Assembly: GCA_964393975.1 (NCBI GenBank)
Contig: CAYMVO010000024.1
Coordinates: 1-12,506, forward strand
DNA: 12,506 bases
Reading direction: 5' to 3'
Source of the DNA: CALVNN01 sp964393975
GTDB taxonomy: Bacteria; Bacillota; Clostridia; Christensenellales; UBA1242
The position numbers and the translations under genes were made by a program. Positions 1 through 6,375 of this stretch are shown here, in pieces. The first letter of the stretch is position 1. Each line of letters starts with the position of its first letter. The notes below the pieces were generated by a model, which saw only the letters and a program-made list of their open reading frames with translations, made no database searches and was not told the origin of the DNA.

Positions 1-271
1 CATATCTTCCACCACTCTATGTCATATTTATATTAAAATCACTACCTTATATTACATTTATTATACACCTAAGTATGTTATCCTCCATTACCCCACCTTA
101 TAGAAAAGCGTCAAATGATAAACATACTATCCACATAAATAAACACCATTTTAGCGATGTATAACCAAACATAACAATTATCTACCAACAGTTTAACACA
201 CTCTTGTATTAAGTTACTATATAACTTTCTTAATATTTTTACAAGTTTTTTAAAAAAACACAAAATTTTGA
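1..271. other. AT-rich stretch without a recognisable gene
   Basis: I see no convincing coding region on either strand here. The sequence is very AT-rich and stops are frequent in all frames. A near-perfect A/T inverted repeat (GTTTTTT followed by AAAAAAAC) lies at 245-259, but it lacks the GC core of a terminator. A CAT at 1-3 could be the start codon of a minus-strand gene running off the left edge (GGTGGAAG lies just upstream of it), but nothing of the protein is visible, so this is not called. Confidence 0.5.
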
Positions 272-299
272 TTGATTTTTTAATTATAAAGTGTATACT
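272..299 (+). promoter_or_regulatory. Putative sigma-A-type promoter of the small membrane protein gene
   Basis: A -35-like TTGATT at 272-277 and a -10-like TATACT at 294-299 are separated by 16 bases. Transcription would begin near 306, about 40 bases upstream of the ATG at 349. An AAAGGAG ribosome binding site lies at 336-342. AT-richness makes chance matches common, so this is a moderate call. Confidence 0.45.
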
Positions 300-348
300 A
301 TTTATTAGGATGTTTATTCATCCAAGTACACATACAAAGGAGTCTATA

Positions 349-582
349 ATGAAAGATTTGGTAAAAGCTTTTGATAAATTACCTAAATTAGTTAAGATTA
401 TACTAGCACTCCCTATACTTGATATTGTTTGGGCAATCTATAGATTGTGCAAGAGTATCAGCAAAGGTAATGTTTTAGGTATCGTTTTAGGTATCATTTT
501 ATTAGTCGTTTGTCCTACTATTTTTTGGATAGTGGATATCATCACTATTATTCTCGTAGACAAAGTTCTTTGGATTGACTAA
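349..582 (+). CDS. Small two-helix membrane protein, function unknown
   Basis: This 77-residue protein has no family I can name with certainty. The ATG at 349 is chosen because AAAGGAG sits seven bases before it; the frame stays open upstream to 268, but that part has no ribosome binding site. A short amphipathic N-terminus (MKDLVKAFDKLPKLVK) leads into a first hydrophobic helix at about residues 16-33, a basic loop (KSISKGN), and a long second hydrophobic segment at about 43-72. The start of that segment holds a small direct repeat, VLGIVLGI, also visible in the DNA as GTTTTAGGTATC and its near-copy. The protein ends in KVLWID. It is probably a cytoplasmic-membrane protein. It has its own putative promoter and terminator, so it is likely transcribed alone. 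A small holin- or toxin-like role cannot be excluded, but nothing shows it. Confidence 0.7.
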   Translation: MKDLVKAFDKLPKLVKIILALPILDIVWAIYRLCKSISKGNVLGIVLGIILLVVCPTIFWIVDIITIILVDKVLWID

Positions 583-587
583 GGAAA

Positions 588-620
588 AACTGTAAAGATT
601 AAATTCTTTACGGTTTTTTT
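588..620. terminator. Bidirectional Rho-independent terminator between convergent genes
   Basis: An 11-bp stem (588-598 with 605-615, one G.U pair) around a six-base loop is followed by seven T on the + strand (614-620). On the minus strand the same stem is followed by GTTTTTCC. It lies directly between the stop of the small membrane protein gene and the stop of the collagen-like gene, so it probably serves both. Confidence 0.85.
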
Positions 621-623
621 ATT

Positions 624-1655
624 TTATCCTAGATAGGTAATTATTATTGTGACTAAGGGATTAACAAAATACGATTGTGAGGCTGTATCGGTTAGCTTTG
701 GTGCTTTTAGAAAAATTGACCGCTTGCTAAAATTAAACAACTCAAACACATCTTTCTCTATATCCGCCACCTGAAACACGCCATGATTGTTTAATTGAAT
801 AGAGTTTTGATTATAACACCATTCACTCTGCCCGCTAAACACAATCTCCGAACCCACCTTTCTAAACCCCACCGATACAAAATCGGTACTTGCATCAAAG
901 GATGTGCTATTTGCAAAAGGCACATAAGCGTTCACCATAAAATCAATTCTATAATTACCTTGTTTTGTGCATTTTATCACGAACTCAGAGCTGTCTAGCT
1001 CGCAAAGTCCCACATTATCCGTTTCCTTTCTTAGGATAGGAACTCGTGCATTTTCCATCACCTCAATACCATTCTCCGGCATTGTATCCGTAAAAGTCGT
1101 AAAAGTTGCCGTTCCTATCTCGCTAGGTCCCGCTGGTCCCGTATCCCCCTTTAAGCCTTGTATACCTTGCTCGCCTTGTGCTCCCGTAACACCTCTAGGA
1201 ATATAAAATGTTAAACGATGTGTATTATTTTCAAAAACATCTTGGACATCAGCTCCTTCTTCCGGATTTCTAGTCTCGGTCTTTTCGATCAAAACCGTTT
1301 CGCTAATACCTCGTTCACCTTGTGGTCCTGTGTCACCTTTATCCCCTCTAGCACCAGTTTCACCCTTGTCTCCTTTAGGACCTGTGGCACCGTCCTTTCC
1401 ATTCATCCCGCAAGGTATGTTAAAATCTAATGTATGCATCACACCTTCTTTGTGGTCAACCACTTTGACATCAGTGCCCGGGGTTGTGGTGGTCGTACGA
1501 CCTATACTTATCATATCTGCGACACCGGCAGGACCTGTCGCACCCGTGGCACCCGTGGCGCCTGTTGCTCCCGTTGCGCCTCTCAACCCCTTTGTCCAAA
1601 CGATCGGTACCAATTTAGTATTGTCACAATCGCAAATCTTACAATATTTACACAT
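624..1655 (-). CDS. Collagen-like repeat protein with C-terminal globular domain
   Basis: With the ATG at 1655 this is a 343-residue protein. An in-frame GTG at 1670 would add five residues; neither start has a strong ribosome binding site. The N-terminus is cysteine-rich (MCKYCKICDCDN). Three Gly-X-Y collagen stretches follow at about residues 23-44 (mostly GAT triplets), 83-116 (GPKGDKGETG type) and 155-176. They are separated by two non-collagenous modules of exactly 38 residues each that resemble one another, both ending F-x-I-P. A region of about 165 residues rich in predicted beta strands follows, ending VTIIITYLG, reminiscent of the trimerising C1q/TNF-like tips of BclA-type proteins. 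Such Firmicute proteins form trimeric filaments on spores or cells; that location is inferred here. No classical signal peptide or sortase motif is visible. The threonine-rich Y positions suggest possible O-glycosylation. The gene appears monocistronic, lying between two terminators. Confidence 0.88.
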   Translation of the reverse strand: MCKYCKICDCDNTKLVPIVWTKGLRGATGATGATGATGATGPAGVADMISIGRTTTTTPGTDVKVVDHKEGVMHTLDFNIPCGMNGKDGATGPKGDKGETGARGDKGDTGPQGERGISETVLIEKTETRNPEEGADVQDVFENNTHRLTFYIPRGVTGAQGEQGIQGLKGDTGPAGPSEIGTATFTTFTDTMPENGIEVMENARVPILRKETDNVGLCELDSSEFVIKCTKQGNYRIDFMVNAYVPFANSTSFDASTDFVSVGFRKVGSEIVFSGQSEWCYNQNSIQLNNHGVFQVADIEKDVFELFNFSKRSIFLKAPKLTDTASQSYFVNPLVTIIITYLG

Positions 1656-1693
1656 ATAAAACACACTCACTTTTTATTGCTTTTTAAGTAATA

Positions 1694-1714
1694 ATCATAA
1701 TAGTTGATTATGAT
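1694..1714. promoter_or_regulatory. Perfect 8-bp inverted repeat upstream of the collagen-like gene
   Basis: ATCATAAT at 1694-1701 is mirrored by ATTATGAT at 1707-1714 around a five-base spacer. It lies about 40 bases before the collagen-like start, downstream (on the minus strand) of a TATAAT at 1727-1732. It could be an operator or a hairpin in the 5' untranslated region. It has no T tract on the coding strand, so it is not a terminator. Which of the two roles it plays cannot be seen. Confidence 0.4.
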
Positions 1715-1756
1715 ATCCTCTTTTCATTATATTTTTAGCGTATGCTTTTTGTGTAT

Positions 1757-1782
1757 AAAAAAAGGATTAGATATACTAACCC
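1757..1782 (-). terminator. Rho-independent terminator overlapping the stop codon of the upstream gene
   Basis: Read on the minus strand, GGGTTAG pairs with CTAATCC (one G.U) around a TATAT loop, followed by seven T. The TAG of the left arm is the stop codon of the single-pass membrane protein gene, so terminator and coding end share bases. Confidence 0.85.
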
Positions 1783-2150
1783 TTAGCCACTAAATCAAGT
1801 TTTTTGTTTATCCCCTCAAAAAATAAATTATCTCCATCTTTTAAAATAATTGTCTTTCCGCTTACTACATCGTGTGATACACCATTTATAAGCATAACAA
1901 CTGCTTCATCGGACTCAACTATATACTCACCTGACTTTACCTTATTAGAACCTCCAACAATATAATTTCGCCCACCACTAAGAACACATTTTTCACCATT
2001 AGGCACATCCTTACCAACCTCATCTATCGCAACGGGTGTATGCTTTTTCTTTATAACCAAAACAGTTAAAATGAGTAAAGTCCCTAACAAAATGATTGAT
2101 ATTATAAGCCCCCAAATAAATCCAATCTCAACAAAACAAATATTAGACAT
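1776..2150 (-). CDS. Single-pass membrane protein with a beta-rich soluble domain, function unknown
   Basis: This 124-residue protein is not recognised. The ATG at 2150 is chosen over one further upstream at 2210 because AAAGGAG precedes it at the right distance, and because a promoter-like sequence places transcription start near 2219. One hydrophobic helix runs from about residue 10 to 33, followed by a basic KKKH, which predicts an outside N-terminus and a soluble domain in the cytoplasm if the positive-inside rule holds. Residues 45-124 are rich in short strands and turns (CVLSGGRNYIVGGSNKVKSG; GEYIVESDEAVVMLINGV; GKTIILKDGDNLFFEG). This suggests a small beta-sandwich or FHA/cupin-like fold, but no motif decides it. 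It is probably transcribed alone, with its terminator overlapping the stop codon. Confidence 0.75.
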   Translation of the reverse strand: MSNICFVEIGFIWGLIISIILLGTLLILTVLVIKKKHTPVAIDEVGKDVPNGEKCVLSGGRNYIVGGSNKVKSGEYIVESDEAVVMLINGVSHDVVSGKTIILKDGDNLFFEGINKKLDLVAKG

Positions 2151-2225
2151 TTTAACATCTCCTTTTGTATACACTAATAATATGCAAAACCTTAACTTAA
2201 CCATTAACATAACTAACTTACTTAA

Positions 2226-2254
2226 AATATATCACAAATATTACAAAAATACAA
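2226..2254 (-). promoter_or_regulatory. Putative promoter of the single-pass membrane protein gene
   Basis: On the minus strand TTGTAT (2254-2249) and TATATT (2231-2226) are separated by exactly 17 bases. A TG one base before the -10 adds an extended -10 element. Transcription would begin near 2219, about 70 bases before the ATG. Confidence 0.55.
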
Positions 2255-2340
2255 GCATTTTTACATTTTTTTAGTTGGAAATAATAGAATTTTTACTCAT
2301 AATATACAGTTGACAAGTCTACTCTCTTATTTGTTGTAGA

Positions 2341-2655
2341 TTATTTTTTTAAATTGGAAAAACAAACCGCTTGTTTTTTTCGAGATTGATTTACTAAAAT
2401 TCCGTTACTGTAGCACTCTCCATTTTTATTGAAAATACAATTCGCCTCACATAAAATAGTGCCTTTTGTATGATGCTTATATGGCGCCATTTCAGGAACT
2501 ATGTCAAATATTGTTTTTGTGGTATCGGGGGTGTGTTTTGATTTATCTTTTTGATACATATCACAGTTTAAATCTTTATCAATATTAACCTTTTTAGCAT
2601 CGCAATTGAATTTGTTATTATACTTGCAATCAAGTTTTCTGCAGGTAAAATTCAT
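2341..2655 (-). CDS. Small cysteine-rich protein with two four-cysteine modules (DUF1540-like)
   Basis: This 104-residue soluble protein contains two similar metal-binding-type modules. The first has cysteines at residues 5, 10, 18 and 31, the second at 69, 73, 81 and 98, so both follow C-x3/4-C-x7-C-x12/16-C with a C-x-(Y/F)-N-x-K/N core around the second cysteine (CKYNNKF; CIFNKNG). This resembles the short cysteine motifs of DUF1540-like Clostridial proteins; the match is by eye. Four cysteines per module suggest a zinc or other metal site. The linker (residues 35-65) is hydrophilic and contains two adjacent histidines (YKHH). GGAGC lies five bases before the ATG. No terminator was found downstream on the minus strand. 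The function is unknown. Confidence 0.75.
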   Translation of the reverse strand: MNFTCRKLDCKYNNKFNCDAKKVNIDKDLNCDMYQKDKSKHTPDTTKTIFDIVPEMAPYKHHTKGTILCEANCIFNKNGECYSNGILVNQSRKKQAVCFSNLKK

Positions 2656-2682
2656 AAAAGCTCCTTAATTTTTCTAAATTTT

Positions 2683-2709
2683 ATTGTATTATTACCTAAA
2701 TATAATCAA
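2683..2709 (-). promoter_or_regulatory. Weak putative promoter of the cysteine-rich protein gene
   Basis: On the minus strand TTGATT (2709-2704) and TACAAT (2688-2683) are 15 bases apart, shorter than ideal. It lies back to back with the rplI promoter at 2726-2754, so the two genes would be divergently transcribed from a short shared region. Confidence 0.3.
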
Positions 2710-2725
2710 ATTATGCTTTTTGTAT

Positions 2726-2754
2726 TTGATTTTTTGTTTTTTTAATGTTATAAT
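2726..2754 (+). promoter_or_regulatory. Promoter of the rplI operon
   Basis: TTGATT at 2726-2731 and a perfect TATAAT at 2749-2754 are separated by 17 bases. A TG at 2746-2747 gives an extended -10. The expected start is near 2761. A small hairpin (AATAAC at 2752-2757 with GTTATT at 2762-2767) overlaps the start region. Confidence 0.7.
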
Positions 2755-2786
2755 AACAAAGGTTATTTTATTTATGGGAGGAAAAT

Positions 2787-3233
2787 ATGAAAGTTATTTT
2801 ACTAAAAGATGTTAAAGGTACAGGAAAGAAAAATGATATTGTAGAAGTATCCGACGGATATGCTAGTAATTACCTTATCCCTAACAAAATCGCTTCAAAA
2901 CTAGACAATACTAAGCTAAATGAAAATAAACAACTCAAATCTTCTCAAGCTTTCCATGAGCAAATGGAATTGGACAACGCAAAAAAATTGGCGGAAAATT
3001 TAAAAAATATTACTTTGGAATTTGTTTTGAAATGTGGTGACAATGCAAAAATATTTGGTAGCATCACATCAAAAGATGTTGCAGATAAACTCAGCGAAAT
3101 AGGATACACTATTGACAAAAAGAAGATTGTTATGGACACTATAAAGTCACTAGGTAATTACCAAATAGTTTTAAAACTACATCAAAAAGTCAGCGTAAAA
3201 ATAAATGTTAATGTAATAGGTCAAAATCAATGA
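2787..3233 (+). CDS. rplI: 50S ribosomal protein L9
   Basis: L9 binds 23S rRNA near the base of the L1 stalk and helps maintain the reading frame. The 148-residue length is normal. The N-terminal domain carries the family signature (MKVILLKDVKGTGKKNDIVE, then GYASNYLIPNKIA at about 24-36). A long charged connecting helix follows (about 40-75), then the C-terminal rRNA-binding domain (about 80-148), starting near FVLKCGDNAKIFGSIT. GGGAGG precedes the ATG by five bases. In many Firmicutes rplI lies with a GdpP-type gene and dnaB; here it instead leads two membrane peptidase genes. The stop codon overlaps the next start as ATGA, so translation of L9 and the first peptidase is probably coupled. 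Confidence 0.97.
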   Translation: MKVILLKDVKGTGKKNDIVEVSDGYASNYLIPNKIASKLDNTKLNENKQLKSSQAFHEQMELDNAKKLAENLKNITLEFVLKCGDNAKIFGSITSKDVADKLSEIGYTIDKKKIVMDTIKSLGNYQIVLKLHQKVSVKINVNVIGQNQ

Positions 3234-3940
3234 TACTCTATATAATTATAGCATTACTCATATTACTAGCTGTCGCAATATCTATAGCAAACTACGCACC
3301 TAGTTATTTTAAAGCAAAGTACAGAAAAATATCACGGTATAAAATACAAAATAATTTTACCGCAGGAAATTTTTTATTAAAAATTGCAAACGAACATAAT
3401 TTTAAAAATCTAAAACTTGTTAAAATCATTGATGGCGATATAGATAATTGTTGTTTTGTGCCAAAATCAAACACTATCTATATAGACAAAAAGACAATAG
3501 AAAGTGATAATGTTGCATCTTTTGCGGTCGTATCTCACGAATTTGGTCACGCAATCCAACACAACACTAACGATTTAGGATTTAAGTTACTAAACGCCCT
3601 ATCAATAATAAGTGTCTATTTAGGTAAACTTGCGTTTCCGTGTGTAATTGTCGGTATTATTCTCATGCTATTAAATATAACAAACGAATATATCGGTTAC
3701 GGAATATGTATCGCTGGAGCAGTGCTATTTGTAATCACTTTTTTAGTGAGGTTGTTGACTATCAAAATTGAATATCAAGCTAGTAATTTTGGATTGAATT
3801 TACTACAAAAAGAAAAATTTGATAAAAAATCTTTACGCCTTGCTAAAAAATTACTTCGTGCAGCGGGGCTTACTTATGTAGGTAGTTTCTTTGCCTCAAT
3901 CTTAGCGTGGACTTTTTTAGTCCCAAAATACAAACATTAA
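3230..3940 (+). CDS. YugP-like membrane zinc metallopeptidase, divergent copy
   Basis: This 236-residue protein belongs to the YugP-like putative neutral zinc metallopeptidase family. A hydrophobic N-terminal helix spans about residues 2-22. The zinc motif HEFGH is at 103-107 (VSHEFGHAIQ), and two hydrophobic segments follow at about 130-150 and 156-177. The likely third-ligand region is IEYQAS at 180-185, where the tandem neighbour has VEFDAS; the glutamate is kept, the aspartate is not. The family motif LTDHY before the HExxH is changed to DIDNCC (about 70-75), so substrate or metal handling may differ although the catalytic HExxH is intact. A C-terminal helix (ASILAWTFLV) ends the protein. 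The start overlaps the rplI stop (ATGA), implying translational coupling. It is adjacent to a second copy, consistent with an old duplication. The substrate is unknown. Confidence 0.88.
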   Translation: MILYIIIALLILLAVAISIANYAPSYFKAKYRKISRYKIQNNFTAGNFLLKIANEHNFKNLKLVKIIDGDIDNCCFVPKSNTIYIDKKTIESDNVASFAVVSHEFGHAIQHNTNDLGFKLLNALSIISVYLGKLAFPCVIVGIILMLLNITNEYIGYGICIAGAVLFVITFLVRLLTIKIEYQASNFGLNLLQKEKFDKKSLRLAKKLLRAAGLTYVGSFFASILAWTFLVPKYKH

Positions 3941-3953
3941 GGAGTTTATAATA

Positions 3954-4655
3954 ATGTCATTAATAATTTTTATCGTATTCGGTGTATTAGCATTCATTGT
4001 TGCACTAAGCGCTGAAGTCTATGTAAAATCTTCATATAATAAATATGTCAAGATTGATACGCAATGCAGTTTGACTGCTAGTGAGTTTGCTAGAAAACTT
4101 TTAGACCAAAATGGCTTGCAAGATATTCAAGTAGTGCAAACTCAAGGTGAACTCACCGACCACTACAACCATAGTAAAAAAATACTCGCAATTTCTGAGG
4201 GTATGTACAATAGCAATTCTATTGCTGGACTCGCCGTTGCTTGTCACGAAGCGGGACACGCATTGCAATACAAAGCGGGCTACTTTCCCATCAAGATTAG
4301 AAATATCGTTATTCCTATCTCAAACTTTGTTTCAAATATGCTATGGCCACTACTTATCATCGGTTTTATCCTAATGGCTGTGTCAACCGCTACAAATATA
4401 GGACTTTGGTTTATTTATGGTTCTATCGGCGCAATGGTTTTGTCGGTGTTAGTGAACTTAATCACTTTACCTGTAGAGTTTGATGCTAGTAGACGTGCTA
4501 TGAAAGTATTGCGCTCAAGTGGACAATTTTCGGAAGAGGAGCTTTCTGGAGCAAAAACAATGCTTACCTCTGCAGCGCTTACTTATGTGGCAGCACTAGC
4601 AGTATCAATTATTTATCTTCTTCGTTTCATTTTGATGGTGCGAAGCAATGATTAG
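3954..4655 (+). CDS. YugP-like membrane zinc metallopeptidase, canonical copy
   Basis: This 233-residue protein is the more typical of the two YugP-family copies. The order is: N-terminal membrane helix (about 2-22), soluble part with GELTDHYNHSKKILAIS (about 65-81), zinc motif HEAGH at 98-102 (ACHEAGHALQYKAGYFP), two membrane segments (about 128-146 and 151-172), then LPVEFDASRRA (172-182), where the glutamate is the likely third zinc ligand. The protein ends with the conserved AALTYVAALAVSI region and a C-terminal helix. AAGGAG lies about ten bases before the ATG, 13 bases after the stop of the first copy, so both are in the rplI transcript. The active site is expected in or near the membrane. 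No physiological substrate can be inferred from context. Confidence 0.9.
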   Translation: MSLIIFIVFGVLAFIVALSAEVYVKSSYNKYVKIDTQCSLTASEFARKLLDQNGLQDIQVVQTQGELTDHYNHSKKILAISEGMYNSNSIAGLAVACHEAGHALQYKAGYFPIKIRNIVIPISNFVSNMLWPLLIIGFILMAVSTATNIGLWFIYGSIGAMVLSVLVNLITLPVEFDASRRAMKVLRSSGQFSEEELSGAKTMLTSAALTYVAALAVSIIYLLRFILMVRSND

Positions 4656-4658
4656 TAT

Positions 4659-4686
4659 AAAGGCGTTTTGTAAACAAACGCCTTTT
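4659..4686 (+). terminator. Hairpin with short T tract after the peptidase genes (possible partial terminator)
   Basis: AAAGGCGTTT (from 4659) pairs with AAACGCCTTT (to 4685) around a seven-base loop, followed by only four T in total before a G. The stem is GC-cored and strong but the T tract is short. Some transcription may therefore read through into the methyltransferase gene, which has no clear promoter of its own. Confidence 0.6.
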
Positions 4687-4712
4687 GTATATAAAAAACA
4701 AAAGAGGTTATT

Positions 4713-6038
4713 ATGAAGTTGCCTAATGATTTTTTAAACAATATGAAAACTATGCTCGGTGATGAATATGAAGAGTTTTTAGCATCATACAACAATGCCC
4801 CCACAAAAGCAATGCGATTAAATACTTTAAAATGTGACAAATCAATACTAAAAGATATGAATATTATAGAGGATAAGGTACCTTATGAAAATGCATATTA
4901 TATAGACAACAATTTAAGACTAGGGAATCATCCATATCATTTAGCAGGTTTATTTTATTTGCAAGAACCCTCCGCTATGGTACCAGTAGCTTCTGTGGAT
5001 ATTTTAGATAATGCGTTAGTATTGGACTTATGCTCCGCCCCTGGTGGCAAATCTACTGCCATAGCAAGCAAACTACAAAACGGCGTTTTAGTGAGTAATG
5101 AAGTGATGCCTGACCGTGCTAAAATTTTAAAAGAAAATATTACCCGCTTAGGGATAAAAAACTGCATAATTACATCCAACCAGCCTATAAGTTTAGCACA
5201 AAACTTGCCTAATGTATTTGATTACGTATTTGTAGATGCTCCTTGTTCGGGTGAAGGAATGTTTAGAAAAGAGCAAGTCGCTATCAAGGAATGGTATAGT
5301 GAGTTACCACTTTCTAATTCGGTAAGACAATTAGAAATCTTAGACAAAGCAAAAGAATGTGTTAAAAAAGGTGGACTACTAATATACTCCACTTGCACAT
5401 TTAACGCTTATGAAAACGAAAATGTTGTGCAAAAATTTTTAAATCAAAACACTAATTTTGTCTTAGTGGAACCAAACCCACGCGTTTTACCGTACACCGC
5501 TCCAAGCAAACTATTACCAAAAACAAGACACTTCTTTCCGCATATCGCAAGGGGTGAAGGACAATTTGTTGCGGTACTTCAAAAGATTGAAGGGGAAACA
5601 AACAATGTTAGTTATTTAAAACCGCTCACTAACCAAAATGATTTTAAGGTTGTAAATGAATTTATAAAAAAATACACTACAATAAATGACTACACTCTTT
5701 ACAAAATTAAAGACGAAATATTTATATCTAAAGTCAAAATGATTGATTATAAAAAATTGAATCCATTTACAATAGGAGTTTTAGTCGGAAACATTCAAAA
5801 AGGTAGATTAATTCCTAATCACAACCTATTTACCGCTTATGGTGAACAATTCATTAATAAAATAGACCTTAGACTTGATAGTAGTGATTTTGCCAAATAT
5901 CTAAAAGGTGAAGAAATTGATATACCTGCTGAACCACAAGGAATAGTTGCAGTCACTGTAAACGGATATCCTATAGGTGGCGGAAAAGCCCAAAACGGAA
6001 AATTAAAAAATTATTACCCGAAAAAATTACGCATTTAA
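4713..6038 (+). CDS. RsmF/NOL1/NOP2/Sun-type rRNA cytosine-C5 methyltransferase
   Basis: This 441-residue protein transfers a methyl group from S-adenosylmethionine to C5 of cytosine in rRNA. The N-terminal RNA-binding part (about 1-75) precedes YLQEPSAM (82-89). The Rossmann core carries SAM motif I VLDLCSAPGGKST (103-115), motif IV DAPCSGEGMFRK (175-186, cysteine 178 used in product release) and motif VI STCTF (226-230, catalytic cysteine 228). The C-terminal ~140 residues end in a PUA-like RNA-binding region with PQGIVAVTVNGYPIGGGKAQ. The GEGMFRK variant and this C-terminal domain fit the RsmF branch rather than RsmB, which has a NusB-like N-terminus. Exact target base is inferred only by family. 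AGAGG precedes the ATG by five bases. It follows the hairpin after the peptidase genes and ends before a strong terminator. Confidence 0.92.
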   Translation: MKLPNDFLNNMKTMLGDEYEEFLASYNNAPTKAMRLNTLKCDKSILKDMNIIEDKVPYENAYYIDNNLRLGNHPYHLAGLFYLQEPSAMVPVASVDILDNALVLDLCSAPGGKSTAIASKLQNGVLVSNEVMPDRAKILKENITRLGIKNCIITSNQPISLAQNLPNVFDYVFVDAPCSGEGMFRKEQVAIKEWYSELPLSNSVRQLEILDKAKECVKKGGLLIYSTCTFNAYENENVVQKFLNQNTNFVLVEPNPRVLPYTAPSKLLPKTRHFFPHIARGEGQFVAVLQKIEGETNNVSYLKPLTNQNDFKVVNEFIKKYTTINDYTLYKIKDEIFISKVKMIDYKKLNPFTIGVLVGNIQKGRLIPNHNLFTAYGEQFINKIDLRLDSSDFAKYLKGEEIDIPAEPQGIVAVTVNGYPIGGGKAQNGKLKNYYPKKLRI

Positions 6039-6060
6039 ACGCAAAATAACTAATACACAA

Positions 6061-6092
6061 AAAACGCAAGGTTTTTGACACCTTGCGTTTTT
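6061..6092. terminator. Bidirectional terminator between the methyltransferase gene and rpmA
   Basis: AAAACGCAAGG (6061-6071) pairs perfectly with CCTTGCGTTTT (6081-6091) around a nine-base loop. It gives a T run on the + strand and, because the left arm begins with A residues, a T run on the minus strand too. It sits between the two convergent stop codons (6038 and 6100). Confidence 0.88.
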
Positions 6093-6099
6093 CATTTAA

Positions 6100-6375
6100 C
6101 TATTCAGCATACACTGAAACTTGCTTTCTACTATGACCTTTTTGTTCAAACTTAACAACACCGTCAATCAAAGCAAATAAAGTATAATCTTTACCCATAC
6201 CTACATTCTCACCAGGATAAACCTTAGTCCCTCTTTGTCTAATGATAATGTTGCCCGCTTTAACGATTTGACCATCACTACGCTTTACACCGAGTCTCTT
6301 ACTCTCACTATCACGACCGTTCTTAGAACTACTCTGGCCTTTCTTGTGAGCAAAAAGTTGTAGTTTAATAAACAT
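6100..6375 (-). CDS. rpmA: 50S ribosomal protein L27 with Prp-cleavable N-terminal extension
   Basis: L27 reaches with its N-terminus to the peptidyl transferase centre. This 91-residue precursor starts MFIKLQLFAHKKG. In Firmicutes such as Staphylococcus aureus an extension ending in LQFF or similar is removed by the cysteine protease Prp just before an A-x-KKG sequence, giving the same mature N-terminus as in E. coli. Here the predicted cut is between Phe8 and Ala9. The rest is typical: SSSKNGRDSESKRLG, then GNIIIRQRGTKVYPGENVG and the C-terminal beta barrel. The start lies inside the last 11 bases of prp, so the two are translationally coupled, with a purine-rich GGAGGTAGAGGAG stretch upstream. 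It is the last gene of the rplU-prp-rpmA operon. Confidence 0.97.
   Translation of the reverse strand: MFIKLQLFAHKKGQSSSKNGRDSESKRLGVKRSDGQIVKAGNIIIRQRGTKVYPGENVGMGKDYTLFALIDGVVKFEQKGHSRKQVSVYAE

Noticed and set aside
1..20. A possible minus-strand start codon at 3-1 with an upstream GGTGG
   Set aside because: Only three bases of the putative gene would be inside the window; nothing about the protein can be checked.
967..1691. Several open frames on the + strand opposite the collagen-like gene, with Pro/Val/Ala-rich or Thr/Arg-rich repeats
   Set aside because: They are the antisense image of the Gly-X-Y repeats, lack ribosome binding sites, and overlap a clearly real minus-strand gene.
1732..1750. 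A CATACGCTA sequence (minus strand) like the -10 of sporulation sigma-K promoters before the collagen-like gene
   Set aside because: No matching -35 element is at the right distance, so sporulation control cannot be claimed from it.
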